Positions 46,752 to 54,727 of a stretch of 64,000 nucleotides of DNA are shown one piece after another; the first letter of the stretch is position 1, and each line of letters begins with the position of its first letter. The position numbers and the translations under genes are program-made. Source of the stretch: Amycolatopsis sp. DSM 110486 (GTDB taxonomy: Bacteria; Actinomycetota; Actinomycetes; Mycobacteriales; Pseudonocardiaceae); NCBI RefSeq assembly GCF_019468465.1, contig NZ_CP080519.1, forward strand, positions 6,131,001-6,195,000. The letters run 5' to 3'. The notes below the pieces were generated by a model. That model was not told the origin of the DNA. It was given only the letters and a program-made list of their open reading frames with translations, and searched no databases.

Positions 46752-46873
46752 ACGGCGACGAGCTGCTGCACCATCTGCTGCTGGACCTGCTGGTCAAGGG
46801 CCTGACCGGCCTCGGCGCGGTGGTGGTGCTGGTGATCGGCGCCGTCGCGATCTGGCGCAAGGCGGGGAGGTGA
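46748..46873 (+). CDS. 41-residue membrane peptide, second of the pair
   Basis: GTG at 46748 to TGA at 46871-46873 encodes 41 residues: a short N-terminal amphipathic part (NGDELLHHLLLDLLVKG) and one helix rich in Val/Ile/Gly ending WRKAGR. It is coupled to the 75-residue gene by a GTGA overlap, so both would be made from the same TetR-controlled mRNA. No family is recognised; a two-peptide membrane complex or small transporter regulator is conceivable. Confidence 0.55.
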   Translation: MNGDELLHHLLLDLLVKGLTGLGAVVVLVIGAVAIWRKAGR

Positions 46874-46905
46874 ATGGGGGCGCCGGTCACGGCGCCCCCA
46901 CCACG

Positions 46906-48915
46906 TCAGGACAGCCGCGACCAGAGGAACTCGAACACCAGCGCCCACTTGAACGCCAGCTGCGCGTTGTCCGCCGCGCCGCCGTGGCCGCCTTCGATGT
47001 TCTCGTAGTAGCGCACGTCGTGGCCCTGCTCCTGCATCCGCGCCATCATCTTGCGGGCGTGGCCCGGGTGCACGCGGTCGTCCCTTGTGGACGTGGCGAA
47101 CAGGGTCGGCGGGTACGTCCGTCCCTTGTGGACGTTGTGGTACGGCGAGTACTTCGCGATGTACTCCCACTCCTCGGGCACGTCCGGGTCGCCCCACTCG
47201 GCCATCCACGACGCGCCCGCCAGCAGCAGGTGGTAGCGCTTCATGTCGAGCAGCGGCACCTGGCTCACCACGGCGCCGAACAGCTCCGGGTACCGGGTGA
47301 GCATCACGCCCATCAGCAGCCCACCGTTGCTGCCGCCGAGGATGCCGAGCCGTGCGGCCGTGGTGATGCCGCGGGTGACGAGGTCGCGCGCGACTGCGGA
47401 GAAGTCCTCGTACACTTTGTGCCGGTTTTCCTTCACGGCCTGCGCGTGCCACTCCGGCCCGTACTCGCCGCCGCCGCGGATGTTCGCGACCACGTACGTG
47501 CCGCCGCGCGCGACCCAGCCGCGGCCGATCACGCCGCTGTACGCGGGCGTCAGCGAAACCTCGAAACCGCCGTAGCCGTTGAGCAGCGTCGGGCCGTCCT
47601 GCGCGCCGGGCGGGCGCACCACGAAGTACGGGATCTTCGTGCCGTCCTCCGACGTCGCGAAGTACTGCGCGACCTCGATCCCGGCCGCGTCGAAGAACCC
47701 CGGCGCCTGCTTGAGCACCTCGACCTCGCCGCCGACCTCACCCCGGCTCAGGGTCGACGGCTGCAGGTAGCTCGACGAGTCCACGAGGTACTCGTCCCTC
47801 TCGTCCGGGTCGGTGCCCACGATGTCCGCGCTGCCGAACTCCGGCGCCCCGCCCAGCGGCGCCTCCGTCCAACCGTCGGGGCCGGGCGTGAGCGCGACCA
47901 GCTCCGTCTTCACGTCACGCAGCTTCGCGAGCAGCACGTGGTTGCGGGTGAACGTGTAGTACTCGAGCGAGGTGTGCGCGTCCGGCGTGAACAGCGCGGT
48001 GAAGTCCCGCTCGCCCGCCAGGAACGCGTCGAACCCGATCACGAGCAGCGCGCCGGCGGGGTGCTCGGTGCCGCCGACGGTCCACGGCGTGCGCGGCTGC
48101 ACGTACAGCCACTCGCGCTCCACCGACAGCTCCACGTCGTCGGGCAGGTCGAGCTTCTCCAGCCCGGACGGCGTCCGCAGGAACACCTCGGTGCGGTAGA
48201 AGTCGATCGAGCGGTGCACGAAGTCGCGCTCGAACGCTGGAGTCGGGTCGTGGAACGCGACCACCGCGACGTCGTCGGGCTTGCCCTCGAACACCAGCTC
48301 CGCCGATTCGACCGGCGTGCCGCGGCGCCATTCCTTCGTCAGCCGCGGGTAGCCGGACGTGGTGAGCGTGTCCGGGCCGAAGTCGGTGCCCACGTACACG
48401 CGGTCCTCGTCGATCCAGCCGACACGGTTCTTCGCCTCGGCCAGGAAGTAGCCGCCTTCGACGAACTCGTGCGCGTCCAGGTCGAACTCGCGCACCACCG
48501 TCGCGTCGGCGCCGCCGCGCGAGAGCTGCACGAGCCCGAGCCGGTGGCCGGGCCGCAGCACCGCGGCGCCCTTCCACACCCAGTTCTCGTCCTCGGCCTC
48601 GGCCAGCGCGTCGACGTCGAGCAGCAGCTCCCAGTCGGGTTCGGGCTTGCGGTACTCCTCGAGGGTGGTGCGCCGCCACAGCCCGCGCGGGTGCTCGGCG
48701 TCCTGCCAGAAGTTGTAGAGGTTGGGCCCGCGGCGGGTCACGTAGGGGATGCGCCCGCCGGCGTCGAGCACTTCGCGGACCTCGTCCCGCAGCGCGGCGA
48801 AGCGTTCGCCGGACGTGAGCACGTCCAGCGTCTCGGCGTTGCGCGTGCGGACCCAGTCCAATGCCTCGTCGCCGGTCACGTCTTCCAGCCACAGGTACGG
48901 ATCTTCGACACTCAT
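46906..48915 (-). CDS. Prolyl oligopeptidase family serine peptidase (S9)
   Basis: A 669-residue S9A peptidase. The N-terminal two thirds are a beta-propeller gating domain; the C-terminal alpha/beta-hydrolase has the nucleophile serine in GGSNGGLLM, the aspartate in STRDDRVHPGHA and the histidine in EGGHGG. It cleaves short proline-containing peptides, probably in the cytoplasm since no signal peptide is present. The ATG at 48915 starts MSVEDPYLWLED, the usual N-terminus; the frame is open further upstream into the divergent gene's leader. Confidence 0.95.
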   Translation of the reverse strand: MSVEDPYLWLEDVTGDEALDWVRTRNAETLDVLTSGERFAALRDEVREVLDAGGRIPYVTRRGPNLYNFWQDAEHPRGLWRRTTLEEYRKPEPDWELLLDVDALAEAEDENWVWKGAAVLRPGHRLGLVQLSRGGADATVVREFDLDAHEFVEGGYFLAEAKNRVGWIDEDRVYVGTDFGPDTLTTSGYPRLTKEWRRGTPVESAELVFEGKPDDVAVVAFHDPTPAFERDFVHRSIDFYRTEVFLRTPSGLEKLDLPDDVELSVEREWLYVQPRTPWTVGGTEHPAGALLVIGFDAFLAGERDFTALFTPDAHTSLEYYTFTRNHVLLAKLRDVKTELVALTPGPDGWTEAPLGGAPEFGSADIVGTDPDERDEYLVDSSSYLQPSTLSRGEVGGEVEVLKQAPGFFDAAGIEVAQYFATSEDGTKIPYFVVRPPGAQDGPTLLNGYGGFEVSLTPAYSGVIGRGWVARGGTYVVANIRGGGEYGPEWHAQAVKENRHKVYEDFSAVARDLVTRGITTAARLGILGGSNGGLLMGVMLTRYPELFGAVVSQVPLLDMKRYHLLLAGASWMAEWGDPDVPEEWEYIAKYSPYHNVHKGRTYPPTLFATSTRDDRVHPGHARKMMARMQEQGHDVRYYENIEGGHGGAADNAQLAFKWALVFEFLWSRLS

Positions 48916-49037
48916 GGCCCCAGTCTCTCCGCCGGGCGGGGGTTCCGGCCACCCGTCCGGCGTTCCCGTTTCGTGATCCCGCCCGGCCGGGTGCTCCGTA
49001 TGCTGGAGCGCGCAGGTGACAGGGGGAGCGAGCGCAC

Positions 49038-50027
49038 TTGAGCGAAAACGCGGGCGGGGTGCCGCCGAGGGAGCCGGCCGGGCCGCCGCCACCGCCGCCG
49101 ATGGCGGCCCGGCCACCCGCCGTGAATCCGTGGGCACCGGTTTCGTACGGTCCGCCGCGCCGCCGTAACGGCGGGGTCGTCGGCGGAGTTATCGCGCTCG
49201 TCATCCTGGTCGCCACGGCCGGGGTCATGGCCGTGGTCCCGAATGAGCTGTCCGGCCACGCGATCGCCGTGCCGATCTCCGTGCACCGCTCCGACGCGTC
49301 GCCAGGCGACGGAGCCCGCGCCGACCCCCGCGCGGTGCCCGAGCTGGAAACCAACCCCATCCTGGCGAACGGCGTGAAGCTCGGCGCGGTGTCGTGCGAG
49401 CTGCCGCAGCTGGGGGACACCGGGCCCCAGCTGTCGGCGTTCTACGAAGCGCTCACCGGCTGCCTGGAGCAGGCGTGGCGCCCGGCGCTCGACCGCGCGG
49501 ATGAGCCGAGCGTGAAGGTCGCCGTCTCCGTGACGCTGCCGAAGGTGAGCGCGTGCGGGGCGGCGCCGTCGAAGGACCAGGCCGTGGCCTACTACTGCGG
49601 CGGCGACACCACGATCTACGCCCCCACTGACTGGATGCTCTCGGACGCCGGGCTGAACCGCTCGCGCCACCTCGCGACCATCGCGCACGAGTACGGCCAC
49701 CACGTGCAGAGCGAAAGCGGCATTCTGACCGCGGCGGCCGACCGCATGAGCTCACCGGACCAGGACAGCCCCGCGGACCTGGCGCTGGTGCGGCGCATCG
49801 AGCTGCAGGCCAACTGCTTCGGCGCGCTGTTCATCGCCGCCGCGGAGGGGCGCGGCTCGATCAGCCGCGCCACGGCCAACGCGGCTGTCGCCGACTACGG
49901 CCGCGCCGACGACAGCGACGACCACGGCAGCCGCGCTCACCAGCTGTCCTGGGCGAAGGCCGGCTTCACGGCCCAGAACACGGCCGCGTGCAACACGTGG
50001 TCGGCGCCGGCCGACAAGGTCAGCTGA
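49038..50027 (+). CDS. Membrane-anchored neutral zinc metallopeptidase (YpfJ-like)
   Basis: A 329-residue protein with a proline-rich cytoplasmic N-terminus (about 40 residues), one transmembrane helix (about 46-68) and an extracellular zinc-peptidase domain. The zinc motif is HEYGHHVQ (about residue 217), and the third-ligand region is RRIELQANCFGALF; the family commonly has D where this has N after LQA. Six cysteines probably form disulfides. The TTG at 49038, behind AGGGGGAG, is the only start that keeps the whole N-terminus. Confidence 0.85.
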   Translation: MSENAGGVPPREPAGPPPPPPMAARPPAVNPWAPVSYGPPRRRNGGVVGGVIALVILVATAGVMAVVPNELSGHAIAVPISVHRSDASPGDGARADPRAVPELETNPILANGVKLGAVSCELPQLGDTGPQLSAFYEALTGCLEQAWRPALDRADEPSVKVAVSVTLPKVSACGAAPSKDQAVAYYCGGDTTIYAPTDWMLSDAGLNRSRHLATIAHEYGHHVQSESGILTAAADRMSSPDQDSPADLALVRRIELQANCFGALFIAAAEGRGSISRATANAAVADYGRADDSDDHGSRAHQLSWAKAGFTAQNTAACNTWSAPADKVS

Positions 50028-50598
50028 GCTTCCAGCCCGGGTCGCGTCCCAGCAGCCCGATCAGCCGGTCGAGTTCGTCGGCGCCCTCGGGCACCTCGAC
50101 CAGCGCGCCGAACGCGCCGCTCACCGCGCGTTCGGCCGGGTCGGTGGGCACCATGGCGGCGAAGCCGAGGGCGGCCGTCACCGCTTCCGGCGCGGGCTCG
50201 TACGCCACGCCGAAGGTCTTCGCGAGGTCCCAGCCATGCACGACCGTGTCGACGAGGTGCATGGCCGCGGCGATCTCGGCGGCGAACGGGCCGATCTCGT
50301 GGATCTTCACCTGGCGGCGCAGGGCGCCCTCCTCGCCGTATGCGGCGAGGAAGTCGTCGACCGACGCGGCGTAGGAGGTGTACGCGTCTTCGCCGAGGCG
50401 CCCGGCATCCCAGTCGGCCGCTTCGCCGCGGCGCAGGGCTTCGGCGAAGGCGTGGTTTTCACTGACCTGGTGGCGCAGCAGGTCGGCCAGCGTCCAGCCT
50501 TCGCAGGGGGTGGGGCGGGAAAGGTCCTTCTCGGTGGCTCCGGCCACGATTTTGTCGAGGACGAGCAGAGACTGGCGGTCGAGTTCGAACGTGGTCAT
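50020..50598 (-). CDS. TIGR03086-type metal-binding (DinB-like) protein
   Basis: A 192-residue four-helix protein of the mycothiol-dependent maleylpyruvate isomerase/DinB superfamily. Visible are RPTPCEGWTLADLLRHQV (N-terminal metal-site region) and HLVDTVVHGWDLAKTFG with the histidine pair. Actinobacterial members can transfer or use mycothiol; this subfamily has no assigned reaction. Its 3' end overlaps the convergent zinc peptidase by 8 nt. It is divergent from a MocR regulator across repeated GGACCA/GGTCCA hexamers and could be its target. Confidence 0.85.
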   Translation of the reverse strand: MTTFELDRQSLLVLDKIVAGATEKDLSRPTPCEGWTLADLLRHQVSENHAFAEALRRGEAADWDAGRLGEDAYTSYAASVDDFLAAYGEEGALRRQVKIHEIGPFAAEIAAAMHLVDTVVHGWDLAKTFGVAYEPAPEAVTAALGFAAMVPTDPAERAVSGAFGALVEVPEGADELDRLIGLLGRDPGWKLS

Positions 50599-50621
50599 AC
50601 CCGGACGCTAACCGCCTCAGC

Positions 50622-50664
50622 GGACCAGCTGAAGGTCCAAAAAGAGCCGAACTCCGGTGGACCA
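50622..50664. promoter_or_regulatory. MocR-type hexamer repeats
   Basis: GGACCA (50622-50627), GGTCCA (50634-50639) and TGGACCA (50658-50664) lie between the divergent DinB-like and MocR genes. They give one inverted and one direct pair, the arrangement expected for a MocR/PdxR-type dimer. Confidence 0.6.
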
Positions 50665-50679
50665 ATCTAGGCTGGCGAG

Positions 50680-52104
50680 GTGGACCTGCACATCGACCTG
50701 ACCGGCCGCCGAGGCCACCGCGACGAGATCTACCGTCAGATCCGGGAGGCCGTGCTCGATGGCCGGATCCGCGACGGTGACGCGCTGCCGCCCACGCGCG
50801 AGCTGGCCCAGCGGCTCACCGTCTCGCGCACCACCGTCAGCGCGGCCTACGAACGCCTCGCCGCCGAGGGGTTCCTCAACGCCCGCCCCGGCGCGGGCAC
50901 GTTCGTCCGGTCGGGTGCGGCGCCGTGGCCCGCCGAGCCGGCGGCCGAGCAGTCCGAGGAGGCCGTGCGCCCGCGTCCGGAGTGGGCGGCGGTGCCTCGC
51001 CCACCGCGCTCGTTCGGGCCCGTGGCGGAGTACGACTTCCGCTCCGGCGTGCCCGATGTGCGGCTGTTCCCGTTCGACACCTGGCGTCGCCTGATGACGC
51101 AGCGGCTGCGCGCGTCGCAGGCCGATCTGCTCATGTACGGCGCACCGCAGGGCGATCCGCGGCTGCGCGAGGGGCTCGCGCGCCACCTCGGGGTGTCGCG
51201 CAACGTCCGCGTGCGCCCGGAGGACATCGTTGTCACGACGGGAGTCCAGCAGACCGTGGACCTCGTCGCGCGGGTCCTGCTGAAGGCCGGTGACCTCGTG
51301 GCCGTGGAGGATCCCGGGTACCCGCCGCCGCGGCTGCTGCTCGGCACTCTGGGCATGCGCGTCGCGGGCGTGCCGGTGGACGGCGAGGGGATTGTCGTCG
51401 AGGCGATCCCGGCCGGCACGCGGGTTGTGTACGTGACGCCTTCGCACCAGTGCCCGCTCGGCGTCGCGATGTCGTTGGCGCGGCGGCAGGAACTGCTCGA
51501 CTGGGCCGAGCGCACGGGCGCGGTGATCATCGAGGACGACTACGACAGCGAGTTCCGCTACACCGGACGGCCGCTGGAACCGTTGCACAGCCTGGATTCC
51601 CGCGGCCGCGTGGTGTACGTCGGGTCGATGTCGAAGGTGCTCTCACCGGCGTTGCGGGTGGGGTTCCTGGCTGCGCCGCCGTCGCTCGTGGGCGCGCTCG
51701 CCAAGGCGAAGTACCTCGCCGACTGGCACACGCCCGCGCTCGAACAGGCCGTACTGGCCGACTTCATCGACGAAGGCGGCTTCGCGCGCCACATCCGGCG
51801 GATGCGCAAGATCTACCGTGAACGCCACGACATCCTCGTCGACGGTCTGCGCAGCGAATTCGGCGATGTGCTCGACCCCGTACCCGCGGCGGCCGGACTG
51901 CACCTGGGCGCTTCGGCCGACCGCGATCTGCGCCTGGTGGCCCGCAACGCGCGCGACGCCGGCGTACGCCTGTTGTCCCTTGGCGACTTCTCGATGACCC
52001 GGACCTGCCACGGATTGCTGTTCGGCTACGGTGCGATCGCGGCCGAGGCCATCGAACCGGGACTGGCCCGGCTGCGCCGGGTGTTCGACGAGGGAGTGCG
52101 ATGA
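50680..52104 (+). CDS. MocR/PdxR-type GntR regulator with aminotransferase domain
   Basis: A 474-residue fusion of a GntR winged helix (EIYRQIREAVLDGRIRDGDALPPTRELAQRL region, residues 1-75) to a fold-type I aminotransferase domain. PLP-binding residues are visible: IIEDDYDSEFRY and the Schiff-base lysine in GSMSKVLSPALRVGF. Such regulators usually sense PLP; no pdxS/pdxT genes are adjacent, so the local target may be the divergent DinB-like gene. The GTG at 50680 is just after the hexamer sites. The stop overlaps the next gene (ATGA). Confidence 0.93.
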   Translation: MDLHIDLTGRRGHRDEIYRQIREAVLDGRIRDGDALPPTRELAQRLTVSRTTVSAAYERLAAEGFLNARPGAGTFVRSGAAPWPAEPAAEQSEEAVRPRPEWAAVPRPPRSFGPVAEYDFRSGVPDVRLFPFDTWRRLMTQRLRASQADLLMYGAPQGDPRLREGLARHLGVSRNVRVRPEDIVVTTGVQQTVDLVARVLLKAGDLVAVEDPGYPPPRLLLGTLGMRVAGVPVDGEGIVVEAIPAGTRVVYVTPSHQCPLGVAMSLARRQELLDWAERTGAVIIEDDYDSEFRYTGRPLEPLHSLDSRGRVVYVGSMSKVLSPALRVGFLAAPPSLVGALAKAKYLADWHTPALEQAVLADFIDEGGFARHIRRMRKIYRERHDILVDGLRSEFGDVLDPVPAAAGLHLGASADRDLRLVARNARDAGVRLLSLGDFSMTRTCHGLLFGYGAIAAEAIEPGLARLRRVFDEGVR

Positions 52105-52547
52105 CCGACGACGCGATGGTGGCGATCGACGCGGGCCTGCGCAAGCACATCGCGGGCGACCGCGCGGGCGCGCGCGAGACCTTCCTCGCGCTGTGGCAGG
52201 AGATCGGCGAGGACGGCGACCCGCTGCACCGCTGCGCGCTGGCCCACCACCTCGCCGACGTCTGCGACGAGCCGGCCGAAGAGCTCGAGTGGGACCTTCG
52301 TGCCCTCTCCGCCGCGGACTCCCTCACCGACGAACGCGCGCAGCAGTACCACTCGACGCTCGCCGTACGCGGCTTCTACCCTTCGCTGCACCTCAACCTC
52401 GGCGAGGACTACCGCAAGCTCGGTGACCTCGACGCCGCGCGCCGGCATCTCGCGTCGGCCCGGGAAAAGCTCGACGCGCTGGGCGAGGACGACTACGCCG
52501 CCGGCATTCGCGCCGCGCTGGAAGGCCTGGCAGAACGGTTGGTGTGA
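52101..52547 (+). CDS. Small TPR-like helical protein
   Basis: A 148-residue acidic, helical protein. LHLNLGEDYRKLGDLDAARRHLASAR reads as a TPR-like pair, and the N-terminal half has a similar periodicity. It overlaps the MocR stop by ATGA and so is co-translated with the regulator. No catalytic motif is visible. It may bind the MocR protein or a client (inference). Confidence 0.7.
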   Translation: MTDDAMVAIDAGLRKHIAGDRAGARETFLALWQEIGEDGDPLHRCALAHHLADVCDEPAEELEWDLRALSAADSLTDERAQQYHSTLAVRGFYPSLHLNLGEDYRKLGDLDAARRHLASAREKLDALGEDDYAAGIRAALEGLAERLV

Positions 52548-52647
52548 GCACTCCATACCACGGGTGAACGCGGCTCGCCGGACTTTCGCACTCGGCACCC
52601 GGGCCCTAACCTGGTGTGACCCAACTCGACGAGGAGAGGGGAACACC

Positions 52648-53079
52648 ATGCGGATCGCGGATCTGCTCCGGTCCAAAGGCGCTGCTGTCGCCACGGTGGC
52701 TCCGGGGACCACGGTGACCGAACTGCTCGCCGGGCTCGCCCGCCACAACGTCGGTGCCATGGTGGTGGTGACACCTGAAGGCGCCATAGCGGGGATCGTG
52801 TCCGAACGCGATGTGGTGCGTCGGCTCAACGATCACGGTCCCATGGTCCTCGACGGTCCCGTCGCGGACATCATGACGAAGATGGTGGCCAGCGCCGGGC
52901 CCGACGACTCGGTCGACGAGCTGAGCGTGCTGATGACCGAACGCCGCATCCGGCACGTGCCCGTGCTCGAAGACGGCCGCCTGGCCGGCATCATCAGCAT
53001 CGGCGACGTGGTGAAGTCCCGGATCGAGCAGCTCGAGAAGAGCCAGGAGCAGCTCGAGGCCTACATCGCGCAGGGCTGA
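52648..53079 (+). CDS. Tandem CBS-domain protein
   Basis: A 143-residue protein composed almost entirely of two CBS motifs (ATVAPGTTVTELLAGLARHN, then VASAGPDDSVDELSVLMTER), ending in a charged helix (IEQLEKSQEQLEAYIAQG). Stand-alone CBS pairs bind adenine nucleotides and regulate partner proteins; the partner here is unknown. The ATG follows GAGGAGAGGGG. Confidence 0.92.
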   Translation: MRIADLLRSKGAAVATVAPGTTVTELLAGLARHNVGAMVVVTPEGAIAGIVSERDVVRRLNDHGPMVLDGPVADIMTKMVASAGPDDSVDELSVLMTERRIRHVPVLEDGRLAGIISIGDVVKSRIEQLEKSQEQLEAYIAQG

Positions 53080-53099
53080 GTCTCTCAGGGCAGGCGGGG

Positions 53100-54641
53100 T
53101 CATTCCCGCCAGCCGCTGAGCTCCACCCCCTTGGCGACGTCCACGCGGTAGGCGAGCGTGACCGTCCCGGTCGCACCGGGCGCGAGCGTGAGCCGCCACG
53201 TGAACTCGCCGAGGTCGGTGGTCTCCACCGGGTCCGGCGTCGCGCGTACGTCCCGCACCGTGATGGCTTCGTCGCGGGAGACGGGTGCCTGGTCGAGCAC
53301 GGTGACCACTGCTTCGCGCGGGCTGTGGTTGGTCACCGTGGTGCGGTACTCCGCTTCGCGGCGGCGCTGGCCCGACAGCGTGGCCTTGCTCGCCGTGCGT
53401 CGCACGAGGTCGCGTTCCACGCGGATGCGGTCGTCCACGCCGAGGGCGAGCTCGAGCTCTTCGCCCGGAGCCCACAGATCGAGCCGGGTGGTGCCGACGA
53501 ACTCGGTGTCGTGGAAGACGGACGCGCGCCCGGCGCGCAGCGTGTGCTCGCCGGTGTTCACCACGGTCGCGCGCAGGTATGCCTCCGTCGCCTGCACGGG
53601 CGCGGTCACGTAGCCGAGCTCGGCCGTCAGATCGAGCTGTGCCAGCGTGGTCCGGTGCCCCTGCGAGCCCGACGGGATCGCGACCGGGTGCGACGGCCGG
53701 TAGGTGACCGCGGTGGTGCCCTGCTCCGCCTCGGCGAACACCGGGGCCATGCGGCGCAACGATACGGCCTTGTCCCGCACGGCGGCGCTGCCGGGCGCGG
53801 CCGCGGCGAACGCGGCCATCGGCCGGGCCGGCGGGGCCGGCTGCACGCGGTCGAGGAACCACGGGTCGAGCTCCGGCACCACGACGGTGCTCGCGGGGCG
53901 CGCGGTCGACAGGGCGAGCTCGCACTCCGGCCAGTCTTCGCCGGTGTGCTGGCTGACCAGGCCGAAGGAGGTCACGGTGACGTCGGTGTCGCGCACGCGC
54001 ACGTCGTAACCCGGCTCCCAGCTGGCGCCGGGGACCACATAGGACAGTTCGACTTCGATCTCTCCGGTGTCTTCCTGCGGTTCGAGGTCTACGGTGACGC
54101 CGGCACTGTCCTGTTCGGACTGTGCGCTGTGGTTCGCGATCCGGCGTTCCAAAGCCGCGAGGTTTTCGCGCATCCGCTCAAGGCGTTCGGTGAGTGCCCG
54201 GCGCGTGCGCAGTGCGGCGGCGAGCTGGCCGCCGAGCGCCTCGGTGACCTCCTCGACGCGCGTCGGGCCCGCGACGCCCGACGCCAGTGCCTTCGCGAAG
54301 CTCGCCCCGCTGCGTTTCGCCACGCCCGTGAGCAGCTCGACCTTCGCGGCTTCGGCTGCTTCGTCGTCGGCGACGGCGTCGATCGCGGCTTGGTTCGTGC
54401 GGCGTTGCTCGACGAGCGCGTTGAGCGCGGGGTCGGCGGGGCCCGCGTGCTGCTCGTAACCGACGTCGACGCCGGTGATCAGCGCGGCGCCGGTTCCCGT
54501 GACGCGCACCGATTCCGCGTCGAGCGCCAGCGGCAGGCCGGTGATCCGCACGCGGGCGCCCTCGGCCAGGTTCGCTCGGCCGCGGCGGGTGATCCGCGCG
54601 TGCTGCGGGTAGACGGTCACGGCGACGATCGGAGCATCCAT
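53100..54641 (-). CDS. MuiA-like protein (DUF4140/DUF4139)
   Basis: A 513-residue protein of the mucoidy-inhibitor A family. An N-terminal DUF4140 domain (AVTVYPQHARITRRGRANL) is followed by a coiled coil (about residues 95-165) and a C-terminal DUF4139 beta domain (VELSYVVPGASWEPGYDVRV through LVRRTASKATLSGQRRREA). It lacks a signal peptide. The molecular function of the family is not established. The ATG at 54641 starts MDAPIVAVTVYP. It is divergent from a secreted peptidase gene with an 86-bp gap. Confidence 0.88.
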   Translation of the reverse strand: MDAPIVAVTVYPQHARITRRGRANLAEGARVRITGLPLALDAESVRVTGTGAALITGVDVGYEQHAGPADPALNALVEQRRTNQAAIDAVADDEAAEAAKVELLTGVAKRSGASFAKALASGVAGPTRVEEVTEALGGQLAAALRTRRALTERLERMRENLAALERRIANHSAQSEQDSAGVTVDLEPQEDTGEIEVELSYVVPGASWEPGYDVRVRDTDVTVTSFGLVSQHTGEDWPECELALSTARPASTVVVPELDPWFLDRVQPAPPARPMAAFAAAAPGSAAVRDKAVSLRRMAPVFAEAEQGTTAVTYRPSHPVAIPSGSQGHRTTLAQLDLTAELGYVTAPVQATEAYLRATVVNTGEHTLRAGRASVFHDTEFVGTTRLDLWAPGEELELALGVDDRIRVERDLVRRTASKATLSGQRRREAEYRTTVTNHSPREAVVTVLDQAPVSRDEAITVRDVRATPDPVETTDLGEFTWRLTLAPGATGTVTLAYRVDVAKGVELSGWRE

Positions 54642-54727
54642 GACCCCGACGTTAGTCGGTTGACGGCGGCCGCGGTTGCCGGAAGTGTCGGGGGTGATCG
54701 CCCGCTTCGTCCGGCTTGGGGGTTCTG

